Assembly: GCF_042656585.1 (NCBI RefSeq)
Contig: NZ_JBHSPG010000023.1
Source of the DNA: Thalassorhabdus alkalitolerans
GTDB taxonomy: Bacteria > Bacillota > Bacilli > Bacillales > Marinococcaceae
Reading direction: 5' to 3' (one strand)
Length of the DNA: 64,000 nucleotides
Positions 48,827-57,727 of the stretch are shown piece after piece. The notes beneath the pieces are model-generated. The model saw only the letters and a program-made list of their open reading frames with translations, did not search any database and was not told the origin of the DNA. The position numbers and the translations under genes were made by a program. Every line of letters begins with the position of its first letter. Position 1 is the first letter of the stretch.

Positions 48827-49789
48827 TTAGTCTTCTTTAAAAAAATCTTCGATAGCTCGTTCATTTGTTGTTTGATCCCACGTAATGACATCTCCTGCAT
48901 GACTATATGTTTCATACTGGTAGGTATTCTCAAGGGGAAACACTCCTGTTTCAAGTTCCGTGTAAGGAGTATGAACTAAATTATTTACCCAGCTGAACAT
49001 AGAAGAAGTGGACATGTTTGTTTCGCTGCGGTTACGCAGTAAATTTACCAAAGTTGAAATCTCTTCTTTGTTCGGTAATGTAAGTGTTACTTGAAACAAT
49101 GTCCTTTCTATTTCCTCTCGTATCTTATTACGGCTATAGCTGTTCTCTTTCCCTTGAAGAGTATGAAGAAGCGTAACTGTCTGACTGCCATCCAAGGTAT
49201 CAGGCAGATCTTGTCCAACATCTAGGTAAGGCAGAGGATCATCCAGCAATCTGATATTAGAGGTGATGCGTGATTCCATTTCTTTTGTATTAAAACCTTG
49301 TGGCACAAGAAAATCGATCAAGTCTGCCATTCCTTTTGGCGGAAATAAAGCATAATAAGTAATGTTTACTCCAAAATGGTCTTCTATGGTTTCTATTAAA
49401 AGTTCAATACCGCCATATGAATATGCCAATTTCAATTTATGGTCAGGACCTCCGGGGATGGAAACATAACTGTCTTCTAATAGTAGTGCATGCCGTAATT
49501 TTTCTTCCTTCTGTGAGTAATTGGCTAGAGATATCGTCTGAGGGGTTACATGATCATCATCCTCTTTGCCAAGCCCAACAAATAGAACAATTTCCTCGTT
49601 CCCGGAAGGAGGGTCTGCAAGAGCCGTACTATTTGCTTGATTTGCAAAGCCTTTATGGTCCATTTGTTCGTTTTGAGTAAAGCTTTGGAAATAAAAGGTA
49701 AAAATAATTGCAAGAATCAAGAGGCTGACTGAGCTAAGGAAGAAGACCGGTTTAAATATGAATAGTTTCTTCTTGTCTTCGCTTTCCAA
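48827..49789 (-). CDS. Degenerate LytR-CpsA-Psr (LCP) family membrane protein
   Basis: The ~320-residue protein has one N-terminal membrane anchor (about residues 15-32) and an extracytoplasmic LCP-like domain: YVSIPGGPDHKLKLAYSYGGIELLIETIEDHFGV (in part) matches the family's PG...KLN.AYxxGG core. LCP enzymes attach teichoic acids to peptidoglycan, but the usual catalytic RSDT motif and the Arg of SIPRD are absent (EDDDHVTPQT and LLLEDSYV instead), as is the later RxRH segment. It may be a non-enzymatic relative. The TTG at 49789 lies 7 nt after AGGGAGG; the upstream GTG at 49813 has no site. Confidence 0.75.
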   Translation of the reverse strand: MESEDKKKLFIFKPVFFLSSVSLLILAIIFTFYFQSFTQNEQMDHKGFANQANSTALADPPSGNEEIVLFVGLGKEDDDHVTPQTISLANYSQKEEKLRHALLLEDSYVSIPGGPDHKLKLAYSYGGIELLIETIEDHFGVNITYYALFPPKGMADLIDFLVPQGFNTKEMESRITSNIRLLDDPLPYLDVGQDLPDTLDGSQTVTLLHTLQGKENSYSRNKIREEIERTLFQVTLTLPNKEEISTLVNLLRNRSETNMSTSSMFSWVNNLVHTPYTELETGVFPLENTYQYETYSHAGDVITWDQTTNERAIEDFFKED

Positions 49790-49911
49790 AATATTAACCT
49801 CCCTTACATCCACACTAGATTATAGCAGATTACAACTATTTATGTAGAGGAGATTTTAATTTTATTCTTTTAAGAATGTTGTCTTTTCCAATGTTTATCG
49901 ACTAAAGGAAA

Positions 49912-49937
49912 AGCCCTGATGAGGAACCACCAGGGCT
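49912..49937 (-). terminator. Terminator of the DHH-CBS-nucleotidyltransferase gene
   Basis: AGCCCTG / CAGGGCT hairpin followed on the minus strand by TTTTCCTTT. Confidence 0.7.
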
Positions 49938-49965
49938 GGATGACATTCCCTATTTATCTTTGGAT

Positions 49966-52536
49966 TTACTTCCGGCGGGAAAGTTCTTTAGCGTAGGAAA
50001 GAGCTTCTGATTTGTTTGTAATGAAGCCATCAAAATAGGCTTTCTCAGCTTGGAATAAGAGATCTCGAAAAAGAGGCCCAGGTTGAAGACCTAATCCTTT
50101 TAAATCATTTCCGTCCAGAAGCTTTGGAAGAGAGGATCTTTTGATTATATATTCCTTTATCAATTCTGAGGATATTTTTTTCTCTTTTACGGTAAAGAAG
50201 GAATAGGCAAAAAATAAGGCATCGTTTGTAAAAGAAAAAAATTCATCATGAATTTCTCCAAGTGAATAAGGTGAAAAACGAGTTTCTTTTTCAAGCAGAG
50301 TAACCGCTTCTTCAAGGATTTGATTATAGTGGCGGTTAGCTGCATAGGTTTGTGCACGAAGCAAATTTTCTTTGTCAGCTGAAAACAGGGCCATAAGACA
50401 CATAAACCATTTATTTTGTGCAGAAAGGAGTTTCTTATACTCTTTAAAACAGAATTCAATTGTATGAAGCAATGCTTTGGTTTCTTCTGTGCAGTCTGCA
50501 CCCGGAAGAAAGTGTTTCAGTACATCAAGCTCTTTCAACCTTGGAACAGCTTGTACAGGGTTTACTTGCCTGAGCAGAATTTTAATTTCATTTGCAATTC
50601 TGTCCTTGGAGAGGGAGGAGACCGCTGACACCGAATGTCGTGCAAATTTTTCTGTCTCTACGTCAAATCGAAACCCAAAACGGATCTCAAAGCGAATTCC
50701 CCGTAAAATCCGGGTTGGGTCTTCAATGAAGCTTAAGTTGTGAAGGACTTTAAGTCGTTTGTTTTTAATATCCTCTAGACCGTTATAAAAGTCGATCAAC
50801 TGCCCGAAGTTTCCTTCGTTAAGCTCAATGGCCATGGCGTTAATGGTAAAATCCCTGCGGTACAAATCTTCTTTCAGGTTGGATAACTGTACTTCCGGAA
50901 GAGCTCCGGGAAAATTATAGTATTCGGTTCTGGAGCTTGTAATATCAATTTTGAACCCTTTTGGCAACGTAATTACAGCCGTACCAAAAGATTCATGTTT
51001 TTTAAGTTCCCCTTTTACTTGTGAAGAGAGCTTCTCTGCAAAGGAAATTCCGTTTCCTTCTACTACGATATCTACATCATAATTAGGACGTCCCATGATC
51101 AGATCTCTTACAATTCCACCGATCATATATACTTTAAGTTCCAAGGCATCTGCGAGATGGCTGACTTCTTCGAGGAAATCAAAGATCTCTTCTGGCAGAT
51201 GATCATTCATTTCTTTGGCTAAATTGCGCTCTTCTTCTAATGCATGTTGAAGCTCCTTGCTGTGTAGAACTTCGATGACATTTGTACGAGAAACAATTCC
51301 TACAACCTTTTCATCGTCTACTACGGGGAGTCTCCCTACATTATGGCGGATCATGATCTCCTGGATTTCTTCGAGAGTCGTTTTGGGTCCAATGGATAGT
51401 GGGTTTGTGCTCATATATCCTTTCACTGGAGCATGTCCAAGACCATGATGAGTGGCTTTATCTATGTCTCTTCTTGAAATGATGCCGATAAGCTTATCAT
51501 TTTCACCCATAACAGGAAAGCCAGTATGGCCAAAACGAAACATCATTTGTTTCACTTCTTCTACTTTCATGTCAGGAGGAATAGATTTCACAGGACTTGA
51601 CATCATCACGTCTGCCGTTATGGCAGGCTTAACCGTTATGTTCAAATTAGAGACAAGGTCATCTCTAAGGCTTTTAAGCTCAGGGTTCTTCACAGAAGCT
51701 GAAGCCGCCTTTTCGTGGCCGCCACCGCCAAATCGATTGATGAGAGGCAGAACGTCAATTCGGCTGGTTGAAGAGCGGGCCACAATAAACGCTTTGTTTC
51801 CCATCTTAGAAACAGCAAATACAGCATCAGTCCCCGTTGTTTGCAAAAGCTTGGTTACAACCGTTGATAAGCCTCCCACAAAGTTTTCCTGTTCGTGCCA
51901 CGTCACCATCATCGTTAAACCTTGGAAGTGATACTCTTTTCCGTTGGAGAGAAGCTCATGCAGCAATTCCTGCTGGTCATATGAAAGACCTTGCTCTGAA
52001 AAACGATTGACCAGCTCGAGGTTTAACCCTTGTTCCATCAAATAAACGGCTGTTTTCATGTCCCGAATGGTGGTAGTAGAATAAGACAATGATCCTGTAT
52101 CAGTATAAAGGCCAAGTCCAAACAAAGTAGCTTCAAAATCCGTGATAGAAACCTCTTGCCTTTGAATTTCCTCCAGAAGGAGAGTGACAGCTGCTCCAGT
52201 CTGTTCAAGAACTGATGTATCGCCTTTTATGTCGCCTTCTTTAGAAGGATGATGATCAAAAACAGTAATATAGGGCTCATTACATTCTTTTAAAAAGGAA
52301 CCTATTCTGTTAGGTGAAGCTGTGTCAACAATAATGAGGTGAGTAACGTCCTCCCAGGAAATATCTTTTGCTTTATAAAAATCAAACATATCACGGTATA
52401 TGGCCAGAAAGCCTTCAACCGGAGGGATTTGTTTATCGTTCAAGACAAGCATGGCATCGGGATACAGTTTTTTTGCAGCTATCATGCTCGCAAGGGCGTC
52501 AAAATCTAAATTAGTATGTGATACAATAACTTCCAT
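49966..52536 (-). CDS. DHH-CBS-tRNA nucleotidyltransferase fusion, probable A-adding enzyme
   Basis: The ~856-residue protein joins three parts: an N-terminal DHH/DHHA1 phosphoesterase (HTNLDFDALASM, VDTASP, FDHHPS, GGGGHEKAA; ~1-300), two CBS domains (~305-430) and a class II nucleotidyltransferase of the CCA family (~450-850) with GGIVRDLIMGRPNYDVDIVVEG, the DxD metal site, and RRDFTINAMA. In species with divided CCA synthesis such as Bacillus halodurans and Aquifex, fusions of this kind add the terminal A while another enzyme adds CC. CBS domains may bind adenylates. The ATG at 52536 follows AGAGGAGG; the longer TTG start at 52566 is rejected. Confidence 0.88.
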   Translation of the reverse strand: MEVIVSHTNLDFDALASMIAAKKLYPDAMLVLNDKQIPPVEGFLAIYRDMFDFYKAKDISWEDVTHLIIVDTASPNRIGSFLKECNEPYITVFDHHPSKEGDIKGDTSVLEQTGAAVTLLLEEIQRQEVSITDFEATLFGLGLYTDTGSLSYSTTTIRDMKTAVYLMEQGLNLELVNRFSEQGLSYDQQELLHELLSNGKEYHFQGLTMMVTWHEQENFVGGLSTVVTKLLQTTGTDAVFAVSKMGNKAFIVARSSTSRIDVLPLINRFGGGGHEKAASASVKNPELKSLRDDLVSNLNITVKPAITADVMMSSPVKSIPPDMKVEEVKQMMFRFGHTGFPVMGENDKLIGIISRRDIDKATHHGLGHAPVKGYMSTNPLSIGPKTTLEEIQEIMIRHNVGRLPVVDDEKVVGIVSRTNVIEVLHSKELQHALEEERNLAKEMNDHLPEEIFDFLEEVSHLADALELKVYMIGGIVRDLIMGRPNYDVDIVVEGNGISFAEKLSSQVKGELKKHESFGTAVITLPKGFKIDITSSRTEYYNFPGALPEVQLSNLKEDLYRRDFTINAMAIELNEGNFGQLIDFYNGLEDIKNKRLKVLHNLSFIEDPTRILRGIRFEIRFGFRFDVETEKFARHSVSAVSSLSKDRIANEIKILLRQVNPVQAVPRLKELDVLKHFLPGADCTEETKALLHTIEFCFKEYKKLLSAQNKWFMCLMALFSADKENLLRAQTYAANRHYNQILEEAVTLLEKETRFSPYSLGEIHDEFFSFTNDALFFAYSFFTVKEKKISSELIKEYIIKRSSLPKLLDGNDLKGLGLQPGPLFRDLLFQAEKAYFDGFITNKSEALSYAKELSRRK

Positions 52537-52609
52537 TTTTTCCTCCTCTGACACTGTCAATGGCAATTCTACTTGTTCTGCGTATGTAGATGTAGAATGT
52601 ATATTTCCC

Positions 52610-52891
52610 TTATTCCTGTTTTTTTAACGTCGTGATGAAAGCGTGAAATTCTTTTAATGAAAGAGAAAGAATAGCTTCTACGTTATTTTGTTCGGGAGGA
52701 ACTTCCACTTGATCAAAATACTTCATGATTTCTTCAATTTGGTCTTTTTGTTCCTTATACAGTCGCAGAGAAGTGAAACTAGTTTCAATTCCTAAGTGAG
52801 AAGCTCTGGCGTTTAAGTCAGTAATCAGGGCATCGAATTCTTTTACTTTGTTATAGTATTGCTGAAGCTGGCGTTCGCGATTTGTGGACAT
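52610..52891 (-). CDS. Small coiled protein of unknown function
   Basis: The 93-residue hydrophilic protein looks mostly helical, with a likely coiled N-terminal half (RERQLQQYYNKVKEFDAL). AGGAGAATTAAGG precedes the ATG on the minus strand. It precedes the DHH-CBS-nucleotidyltransferase gene on the same strand with a 73-nt gap, so they may be co-transcribed. No family was recognised. Confidence 0.68.
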   Translation of the reverse strand: MSTNRERQLQQYYNKVKEFDALITDLNARASHLGIETSFTSLRLYKEQKDQIEEIMKYFDQVEVPPEQNNVEAILSLSLKEFHAFITTLKKQE

Positions 52892-53119
52892 CCTTAATTC
52901 TCCTAACTCCCTTAAGTTAGTTACATTTTAGTTGAACCATAGAACAGCTGTAAACGAAAAAGAGAGCCCTTTGCTGTGTGTTATAGATGAATAATGGGTG
53001 TACTTCAAAATGTTGGGATTTTTTGAAGGGGAATAATACGAACGTGGCGAAAGGTTAAGAAAATATGATAGAAGCAAATTTGCTTTAGAGGAATGATTCC
53101 ATAAGTAAAGGAGAGGAGA

Positions 53120-53341
53120 ATGCTTGTAAGATTCTTTGTTTTACTAGTAGGTTTTGGATTATCAGTGGCGGGCGGGATCAGTCTTCTGGCGTATATGAAT
53201 TACATGGCAGCAGGATATACCTTTTATTCGTATGTGGAATTCATCGTGCACCGAATTGAATTCTATATTTTTGTTCTCGGCCTTCTTTTTATCGCTGTCA
53301 GCATTTATTTTCCACAAAGAATGCGAGGGAACAAAGAATAA
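53120..53341 (+). CDS. Small membrane protein of unknown function
   Basis: The 73-residue protein has two membrane helices (about residues 3-27 and 47-66) separated by a Tyr-rich loop and ends in a basic tail (PQRMRGNKE). AAAGGAGAGGAG precedes the ATG. It lies 95 nt before yjbA on the same strand. No function is assigned. Confidence 0.75.
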   Translation: MLVRFFVLLVGFGLSVAGGISLLAYMNYMAAGYTFYSYVEFIVHRIEFYIFVLGLLFIAVSIYFPQRMRGNKE

Positions 53342-53436
53342 AAGAAAAGTTCAGACATAGCAAGGTTATGGAATAAATTGGGTTGCCTCTGACTATACTG
53401 TGGGTACAAAGCGCTTAGAGTTAGGAGGCTGAAGGT

Positions 53437-54189
53437 ATGGTCCAGGTAAGAGATGTTTGGATTAATTGGTTTGAAGGAGAAGAAAACGGGTACAATGTCT
53501 GTCCTTTTCATGAATGGCGAAGCGAAGATCGTGTGGAAGTGCTTGATCAGGCTGTGGTGGTCAAGGTAACAGAACGGTTGTTTAATTACATTGAAAATCG
53601 ACTCGAAGACTTGCCTGATACTCTGTTGAAGGACGTGTACCAAAAAAGTTCTTTAAGAAAGAATATGTCCCGGGTCACTCTGGATTACTGTTTTATCGCT
53701 TGCGATGGGACAAGAATTATAGCCGTGGATACATTAGGATATAACACACCAATACGCAAAAGCCGACTCACCCCAAGACAGGAACAAATCATTTATGATC
53801 TACTGGCTGAAGAAAATGAAAAAGAATACGATATTACCGAGGAAATGCCGGAAAAGGAATATCACATATTATCTCCACACCCACAGTATATGGAAGGATT
53901 AACGAGAAAAGAACGTCAATTGAAACAACTTTTGTTTATGGCTGTTGACCAGCTTTATACAACCGGCAACGAAGCTGAAATTCGTTACTGGTACACGGAA
54001 TGGAAACCAACGAGCTATCCGGTGATTCAAACGATGGATAAGGACGAAGTTTGGCATGCATTGTATGAAGAAATCCAAACAGGCTGGACAAGCCGCCACT
54101 ACGAACTTTGTGAAGCGATGATTAAAGGTCAGCCCTTTTTTGAAAAGCTGTGGGATATGCAGCATGAAGAGAGCATTAAGAAAAATTAA
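53437..54189 (+). CDS. yjbA: YjbA family protein (UPF0736/DUF3603)
   Basis: The 250-residue soluble protein matches the YjbA family in length and in the neighbourhood upstream of trpS. The N-terminal MVQVRDVWINWFEGEENGYNV, and YEEIQTGWTSRHYELCEAMIKGQPFFEKLW (in part) near the C-terminus, are typical. It is conserved in Bacillus but has no established function. TTAGGAGGC precedes the ATG. Confidence 0.88.
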   Translation: MVQVRDVWINWFEGEENGYNVCPFHEWRSEDRVEVLDQAVVVKVTERLFNYIENRLEDLPDTLLKDVYQKSSLRKNMSRVTLDYCFIACDGTRIIAVDTLGYNTPIRKSRLTPRQEQIIYDLLAEENEKEYDITEEMPEKEYHILSPHPQYMEGLTRKERQLKQLLFMAVDQLYTTGNEAEIRYWYTEWKPTSYPVIQTMDKDEVWHALYEEIQTGWTSRHYELCEAMIKGQPFFEKLWDMQHEESIKKN

Positions 54190-54325
54190 ACGGACAGACC
54201 CCCTGTCATCACCCTTATGCTTTGAATCTAATATGTGAACGTTTAGGATTCACATTTACAGGTGTTAGATTCTTTTTTATAATAGAAGTTGGAATGAATA
54301 GATTTGATGGCAGGGAGGTTTTGAG

Positions 54326-54439
54326 ATGGACGGGTTAGCTTATTTGGTTATGCAGATCTTAACCGTCGTATATGCAGTAGGGACCATCGCACTTGCATTA
54401 TTAGTTGGTAAAGTTTGGAAAAAGAGAAACGGCTATTAA
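54326..54439 (+). CDS. Small 37-residue membrane peptide
   Basis: MDGLAYLVMQILTVVYAVGT begins a 37-residue peptide with one hydrophobic helix and a basic tail (KVWKKRNGY). GGGAGG lies 8 nt upstream of the ATG. The composition and ribosome site suggest a real single-pass membrane peptide; no family was recognised. Confidence 0.6.
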   Translation: MDGLAYLVMQILTVVYAVGTIALALLVGKVWKKRNGY

Positions 54440-54479
54440 TACTTATTGATACTTATTTTTTGAAGAATAAGAGGAAAAA

Positions 54480-54516
54480 AGAGAACTCTGTTCCGTCAAC
54501 AGAGTTCTCTTTTTTC
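54480..54516. terminator. Bidirectional terminator beside trpS
   Basis: AGAGAACTCTGTT / AACAGAGTTCTCT perfect 13-bp stem with A-rich left and T6 right flanks; serves trpS on the minus strand and the small peptide gene on the plus strand. Confidence 0.93.
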
Positions 54517-54538
54517 ATTTCCGGTCCGGTTGTTTGTG

Positions 54539-55528
54539 CTATCTTCTTTTTCGGCCAAGTCCCATTGCTCGCTCTGCTTTGGCTAACGTCTTAAAGGCTT
54601 TTCTATTGGCTCTTTCTGCCCCTTCGTCAAGTATGTTATCAAGTTCCTGGGAATCAATGAGCTCATTATATCTTTCTTGGATAGGACGCAGGATTTCAAT
54701 AACAACTTCCCCAACCTCCTGCTTGAAATCACCATACCCTTTGCCAGCATATCTGCTTTCAATCTCCTCCAGACTTTCCCCGGTTCCTAAAGACAAAATC
54801 GACATCAGATTAGATACTCCAGGTTTTTCTTCACGGTTAAAGCGGATCTCGTTTTCAGAATCAGTTACGGCACTTTTAATTTTTTTCATAATTGTTTTTT
54901 CATCATCGAGCATAGATATAAATGCTTTTTGGTTTTCGTCTGATTTACTCATTTTCTTCACAGGATTCTGTAAAGACATGATTCTTGCGCCTACCTTAGG
55001 AATTTGTACTTCTGGAATTGAAAAAATATCATTATATTTCCGGTTAAATCTTTCAGCAAGGTTCCGGGTAAGTTCCAAGTGCTGCTTTTGGTCCTCGCCA
55101 ACTGGTACAATATCTGTCTGATACAGAAGAATGTCTGCTGCCATCAAAGGAGGATACGTTAATAACGCAGAGGAGACAGCTTCTTTTCCTTCCGACTTAT
55201 CTTTAAATTGCGTCATCCTTTCAAGTTCACCAATGTAAGAGACACATTGCATAATCCAGGCAAGCTGCGCGTGAGCAGGAACCTCAGATTGAATAAATAA
55301 TGTAGATTTTTGTGGATCAATGCCTACGGCTAAGTATAGAGCAGCGAGGCTTTTTATATTTTTACGGAGGGTTATTTTATCCTGAGGCACGGTAATCGCA
55401 TGCTGGTCAACGATACAAAAAAAGCACTCATTATCCTCCTGCATATCTACAAAGTGCTTCATGGCACCCAGATAATTGCCGAGAGTCAATGTTCCGCTCG
55501 GCTGTATGCCAGAAAATACTGTTTTCAT
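54539..55528 (-). CDS. trpS: Tryptophanyl-tRNA synthetase
   Basis: The 329-residue class I synthetase charges tRNA-Trp. It has FSGIQPSGTLTLGNYLGA (HIGH equivalent TLGNYLGA), the Trp pocket GEDQKQHLELTR and KKMSKSD (KMSKS). The length is standard. AGAAGGGATGAC precedes the ATG. The 231-bp upstream interval holds no T-box signature (no GGTGG-ACCGCG segment), which is unusual because many Firmicute trpS genes have one. Confidence 0.96.
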   Translation of the reverse strand: MKTVFSGIQPSGTLTLGNYLGAMKHFVDMQEDNECFFCIVDQHAITVPQDKITLRKNIKSLAALYLAVGIDPQKSTLFIQSEVPAHAQLAWIMQCVSYIGELERMTQFKDKSEGKEAVSSALLTYPPLMAADILLYQTDIVPVGEDQKQHLELTRNLAERFNRKYNDIFSIPEVQIPKVGARIMSLQNPVKKMSKSDENQKAFISMLDDEKTIMKKIKSAVTDSENEIRFNREEKPGVSNLMSILSLGTGESLEEIESRYAGKGYGDFKQEVGEVVIEILRPIQERYNELIDSQELDNILDEGAERANRKAFKTLAKAERAMGLGRKRR

Positions 55529-55759
55529 GGTTTGTCATCCCTTCTCCTAAATTACACTTGGTCGTTTTTTACAGGGAGAAACTAAGAAACCCTGTTTTAC
55601 AACTTCAGTCTTTTCAAATACTTAGTTTGCTTTGTGATTGATCTCTTACCATATTACCCGAAACTCTTTCCTCTCGTAAACCGGACATCTAAAGTTTACA
55701 TGCCGCTCCCCTTTTGCGCATAGCATGTTAGAAAGAAGGGGACAAAGGGGGGCACCGGT

Positions 55760-56863
55760 GTGAATGTCTTGCTTTTTTCAATGTCCGGATGTAACGGTTC
55801 TGATCGTGCTGCGCTCGCTGTCAAAGAGGAAGGAAAAGCGTATGGAATGAAAGTCAAGGTTGTTGACCCTTTAAAAGAATACGTTCCAGGGGCCCACCAA
55901 TATTTAAAGAAGATAACACTGCTTAAAGAAAGCAGTTCAAAGATCGCTGGGTATATAGAGAAGTATTTGGAGGCTTGGGCTAGATATCTTTTTAAGAAAA
56001 TGTATTCATGGCTTGATAAGGTTTCTAGAAAGGCTGATTTGTTTGTAAGTATTCACCCGCTTTATACGTATCTCCTGGCATTATACAAAAGCGAGCGCAA
56101 AAGCAGCATACCTTTATACGGCGTGAATGCAAATTTCACCCTGGAGAGGATGCACGATGTAAAAGGTGTGAATGCCATTATCACTCCCTTTCCGTTTGCA
56201 GAGGCAGGAAGTAATACAAGCGCACCTGTAGTCCCACTGGGTATGCCTGTCATGTCAGCTGACAGCATAAAGAATACAAAAGAAGGAGCAAGGACGGAAT
56301 TCTCTCTTTCATCTGGAAAAAAAATAATAACAATCGTAGAAGGGGAGGAAGGGATTTCATATTCGAGACTGTGGAAACAGCTTTCAAAGGTGCCGGTGCC
56401 ATGTACCTTCCTCTTACTAACTGCAAGGAGTTCAAAGGCAGCTTCCTTCTACTTTAAAACTAGTCATTCCGGCCATGACATGCGCATTGTACCTCATACA
56501 AAGAAATATTATGAGTATCTTCTGACAAGCGATATTGTCATAGGAAGAGGCGAGGCTGTAACCAGCAGTGAAGCCCTCTCCTTAAAAATCCCTTTTATCT
56601 GTTTGCCGTCGCGAAAAGATGGGGATAAAGAAAACCCTTTGCTGTTACAAGAAAGAAATGCTGCGCTTGTAACTGAAAATTATAAAGAAGTGAAGGAAAG
56701 AGCATCAGACTTACTTTTAAATCCTTTTTTGTATCAAAGAATGCAAAAGTCTGGGTATGAATTTATTAAAGATTCGGCTGCTCCATCAATTGTCAGGTAT
56801 TTATTCAGGGAAGGTGTCAGGAGTCAAAGGAGAAAGCTTCCCCCGTACTTAACTCTCATTTGA
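55760..56863 (+). CDS. Glycosyltransferase of the GT28/MGDG-synthase-like type
   Basis: The 367-residue protein has a two-lobed GT-B pattern. The N-terminal half contains ADLFVSIHPLYTYLLALYK, like the MGDG-synthase domain, and the C-terminal half has the nucleotide-sugar site YEYLLTSDIVIGRGEAVTSSEALSLKIPFICLPSR (in part), typical of GT28 and UgtP relatives. It may glycosylate a lipid or another acceptor at the membrane face; the donor and acceptor are unknown. The start is GTG after AAAGGGGGGC. Its end overlaps the convergent gene at 56849 by 15 nt. Confidence 0.75.
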   Translation: MNVLLFSMSGCNGSDRAALAVKEEGKAYGMKVKVVDPLKEYVPGAHQYLKKITLLKESSSKIAGYIEKYLEAWARYLFKKMYSWLDKVSRKADLFVSIHPLYTYLLALYKSERKSSIPLYGVNANFTLERMHDVKGVNAIITPFPFAEAGSNTSAPVVPLGMPVMSADSIKNTKEGARTEFSLSSGKKIITIVEGEEGISYSRLWKQLSKVPVPCTFLLLTARSSKAASFYFKTSHSGHDMRIVPHTKKYYEYLLTSDIVIGRGEAVTSSEALSLKIPFICLPSRKDGDKENPLLLQERNAALVTENYKEVKERASDLLLNPFLYQRMQKSGYEFIKDSAAPSIVRYLFREGVRSQRRKLPPYLTLI

Positions 56864-57040
56864 CGTTTGATCCTTTTTCCTTTTCTCCCACAGTAACCCT
56901 CCATAGAAAAGACAGGCCAAAAGAAGGGGAATGATGAGCATCCATCCAGGATCTCTGTTTCCCTTGTATGTAAACAGGACTACACCTCCAATGATAATAG
57001 AAAGAACAGTTAAGATGACCCGGTACCACCAGATTCTCAA
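56849..57040 (-). CDS. Small two-helix membrane protein
   Basis: The 63-residue protein starts at TTG, 8 nt after AAAGGAG. It has two hydrophobic helices (about 6-25 and 33-50) joined by a YKGNRDPG loop and ends in KKDQTSNES. Convergent overlap with the glycosyltransferase gene is 15 nt. No family was recognised. Confidence 0.6.
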   Translation of the reverse strand: MRIWWYRVILTVLSIIIGGVVLFTYKGNRDPGWMLIIPLLLACLFYGGLLWEKRKKDQTSNES

Positions 57041-57106
57041 GAGCAGGGCTCCTTTCAAAAATAATAGAGGGACATGGAATGGAGTCCCGGACCCGGAGAG
57101 GAGGGC

Positions 57107-57658
57107 ATGATGAAAACAGGTAAAGGCAGACTCATATTTGTTTTGTTTTGCGGGCTGTTTTTTTTACTGGGGTTAATGTATCAAAATTGGGAAGCTCCGG
57201 TCAAAGAAGTTGTTCAGCCCATTGAAAAAGAAGGAATAGAAGCCGGGATGAAAGCACCTGACTTCTCCCTGCCTTCTCTTGCAGGAGGAGAGGTTACGTT
57301 ATCTGATTATTACGGGGAAACCATTATTCTTACCTTTTTTACTACGTGGTGCAGTGTTTGCCAGGAAGAGCTTCCTGCCTTGTCTCAACTGTACCAGGAG
57401 GAAAAAGGAACAGGAATAAAAATGTTTGTGGTTAATGTTGCGGCACAAGAAGTACAGGGAAAGGACCTTGAGAACTTCTCCCGTCATTTTCAATTATCAA
57501 TGCCTGTTTTAATCGATAAAACCGGAACGTCTTCTCAAAAGTACCAGGTAACCGGAGTGCCAATGACTTATATCATTGATGCAGAGGGGAAAGTAGAAAA
57601 AAGATACTTCGGGCCTGTGCCTCAAGAGGAACTAAAGAAACACTTTAGAAAAAATTGA
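57107..57658 (+). CDS. Membrane-anchored TlpA/ResA-like thiol-disulfide oxidoreductase
   Basis: The ~183-residue protein has one N-terminal membrane anchor (about residues 7-24) and an extracytoplasmic thioredoxin fold: GMKAPDFSLPSLAGGEVTLSDYYGE (in part), then the active site TTWCSVCQEELP with CxxC, and the cis-proline VTGVPMTYIID. It probably reduces disulfides outside the membrane, as ResA does for cytochrome c maturation. ATG codons at 57107 and 57110 both follow GGAGAGGAGGG. Its CxxC is encoded normally, unlike the two UGA-containing relatives near 29.5 and 32.9 kb. Confidence 0.88.
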   Translation: MMKTGKGRLIFVLFCGLFFLLGLMYQNWEAPVKEVVQPIEKEGIEAGMKAPDFSLPSLAGGEVTLSDYYGETIILTFFTTWCSVCQEELPALSQLYQEEKGTGIKMFVVNVAAQEVQGKDLENFSRHFQLSMPVLIDKTGTSSQKYQVTGVPMTYIIDAEGKVEKRYFGPVPQEELKKHFRKN

Positions 57659-57727
57659 CAATAGGCTCCTGCTGCCATACGATGAAACACAGATATGTTA
57701 CTTAAGACGGCAGCAGGAGGGCTAATC

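Noticed and set aside
55529..55759. T-box leader upstream of trpS
   Set aside because: I looked for the conserved T-box sequence and a leader terminator on the minus strand and found neither.
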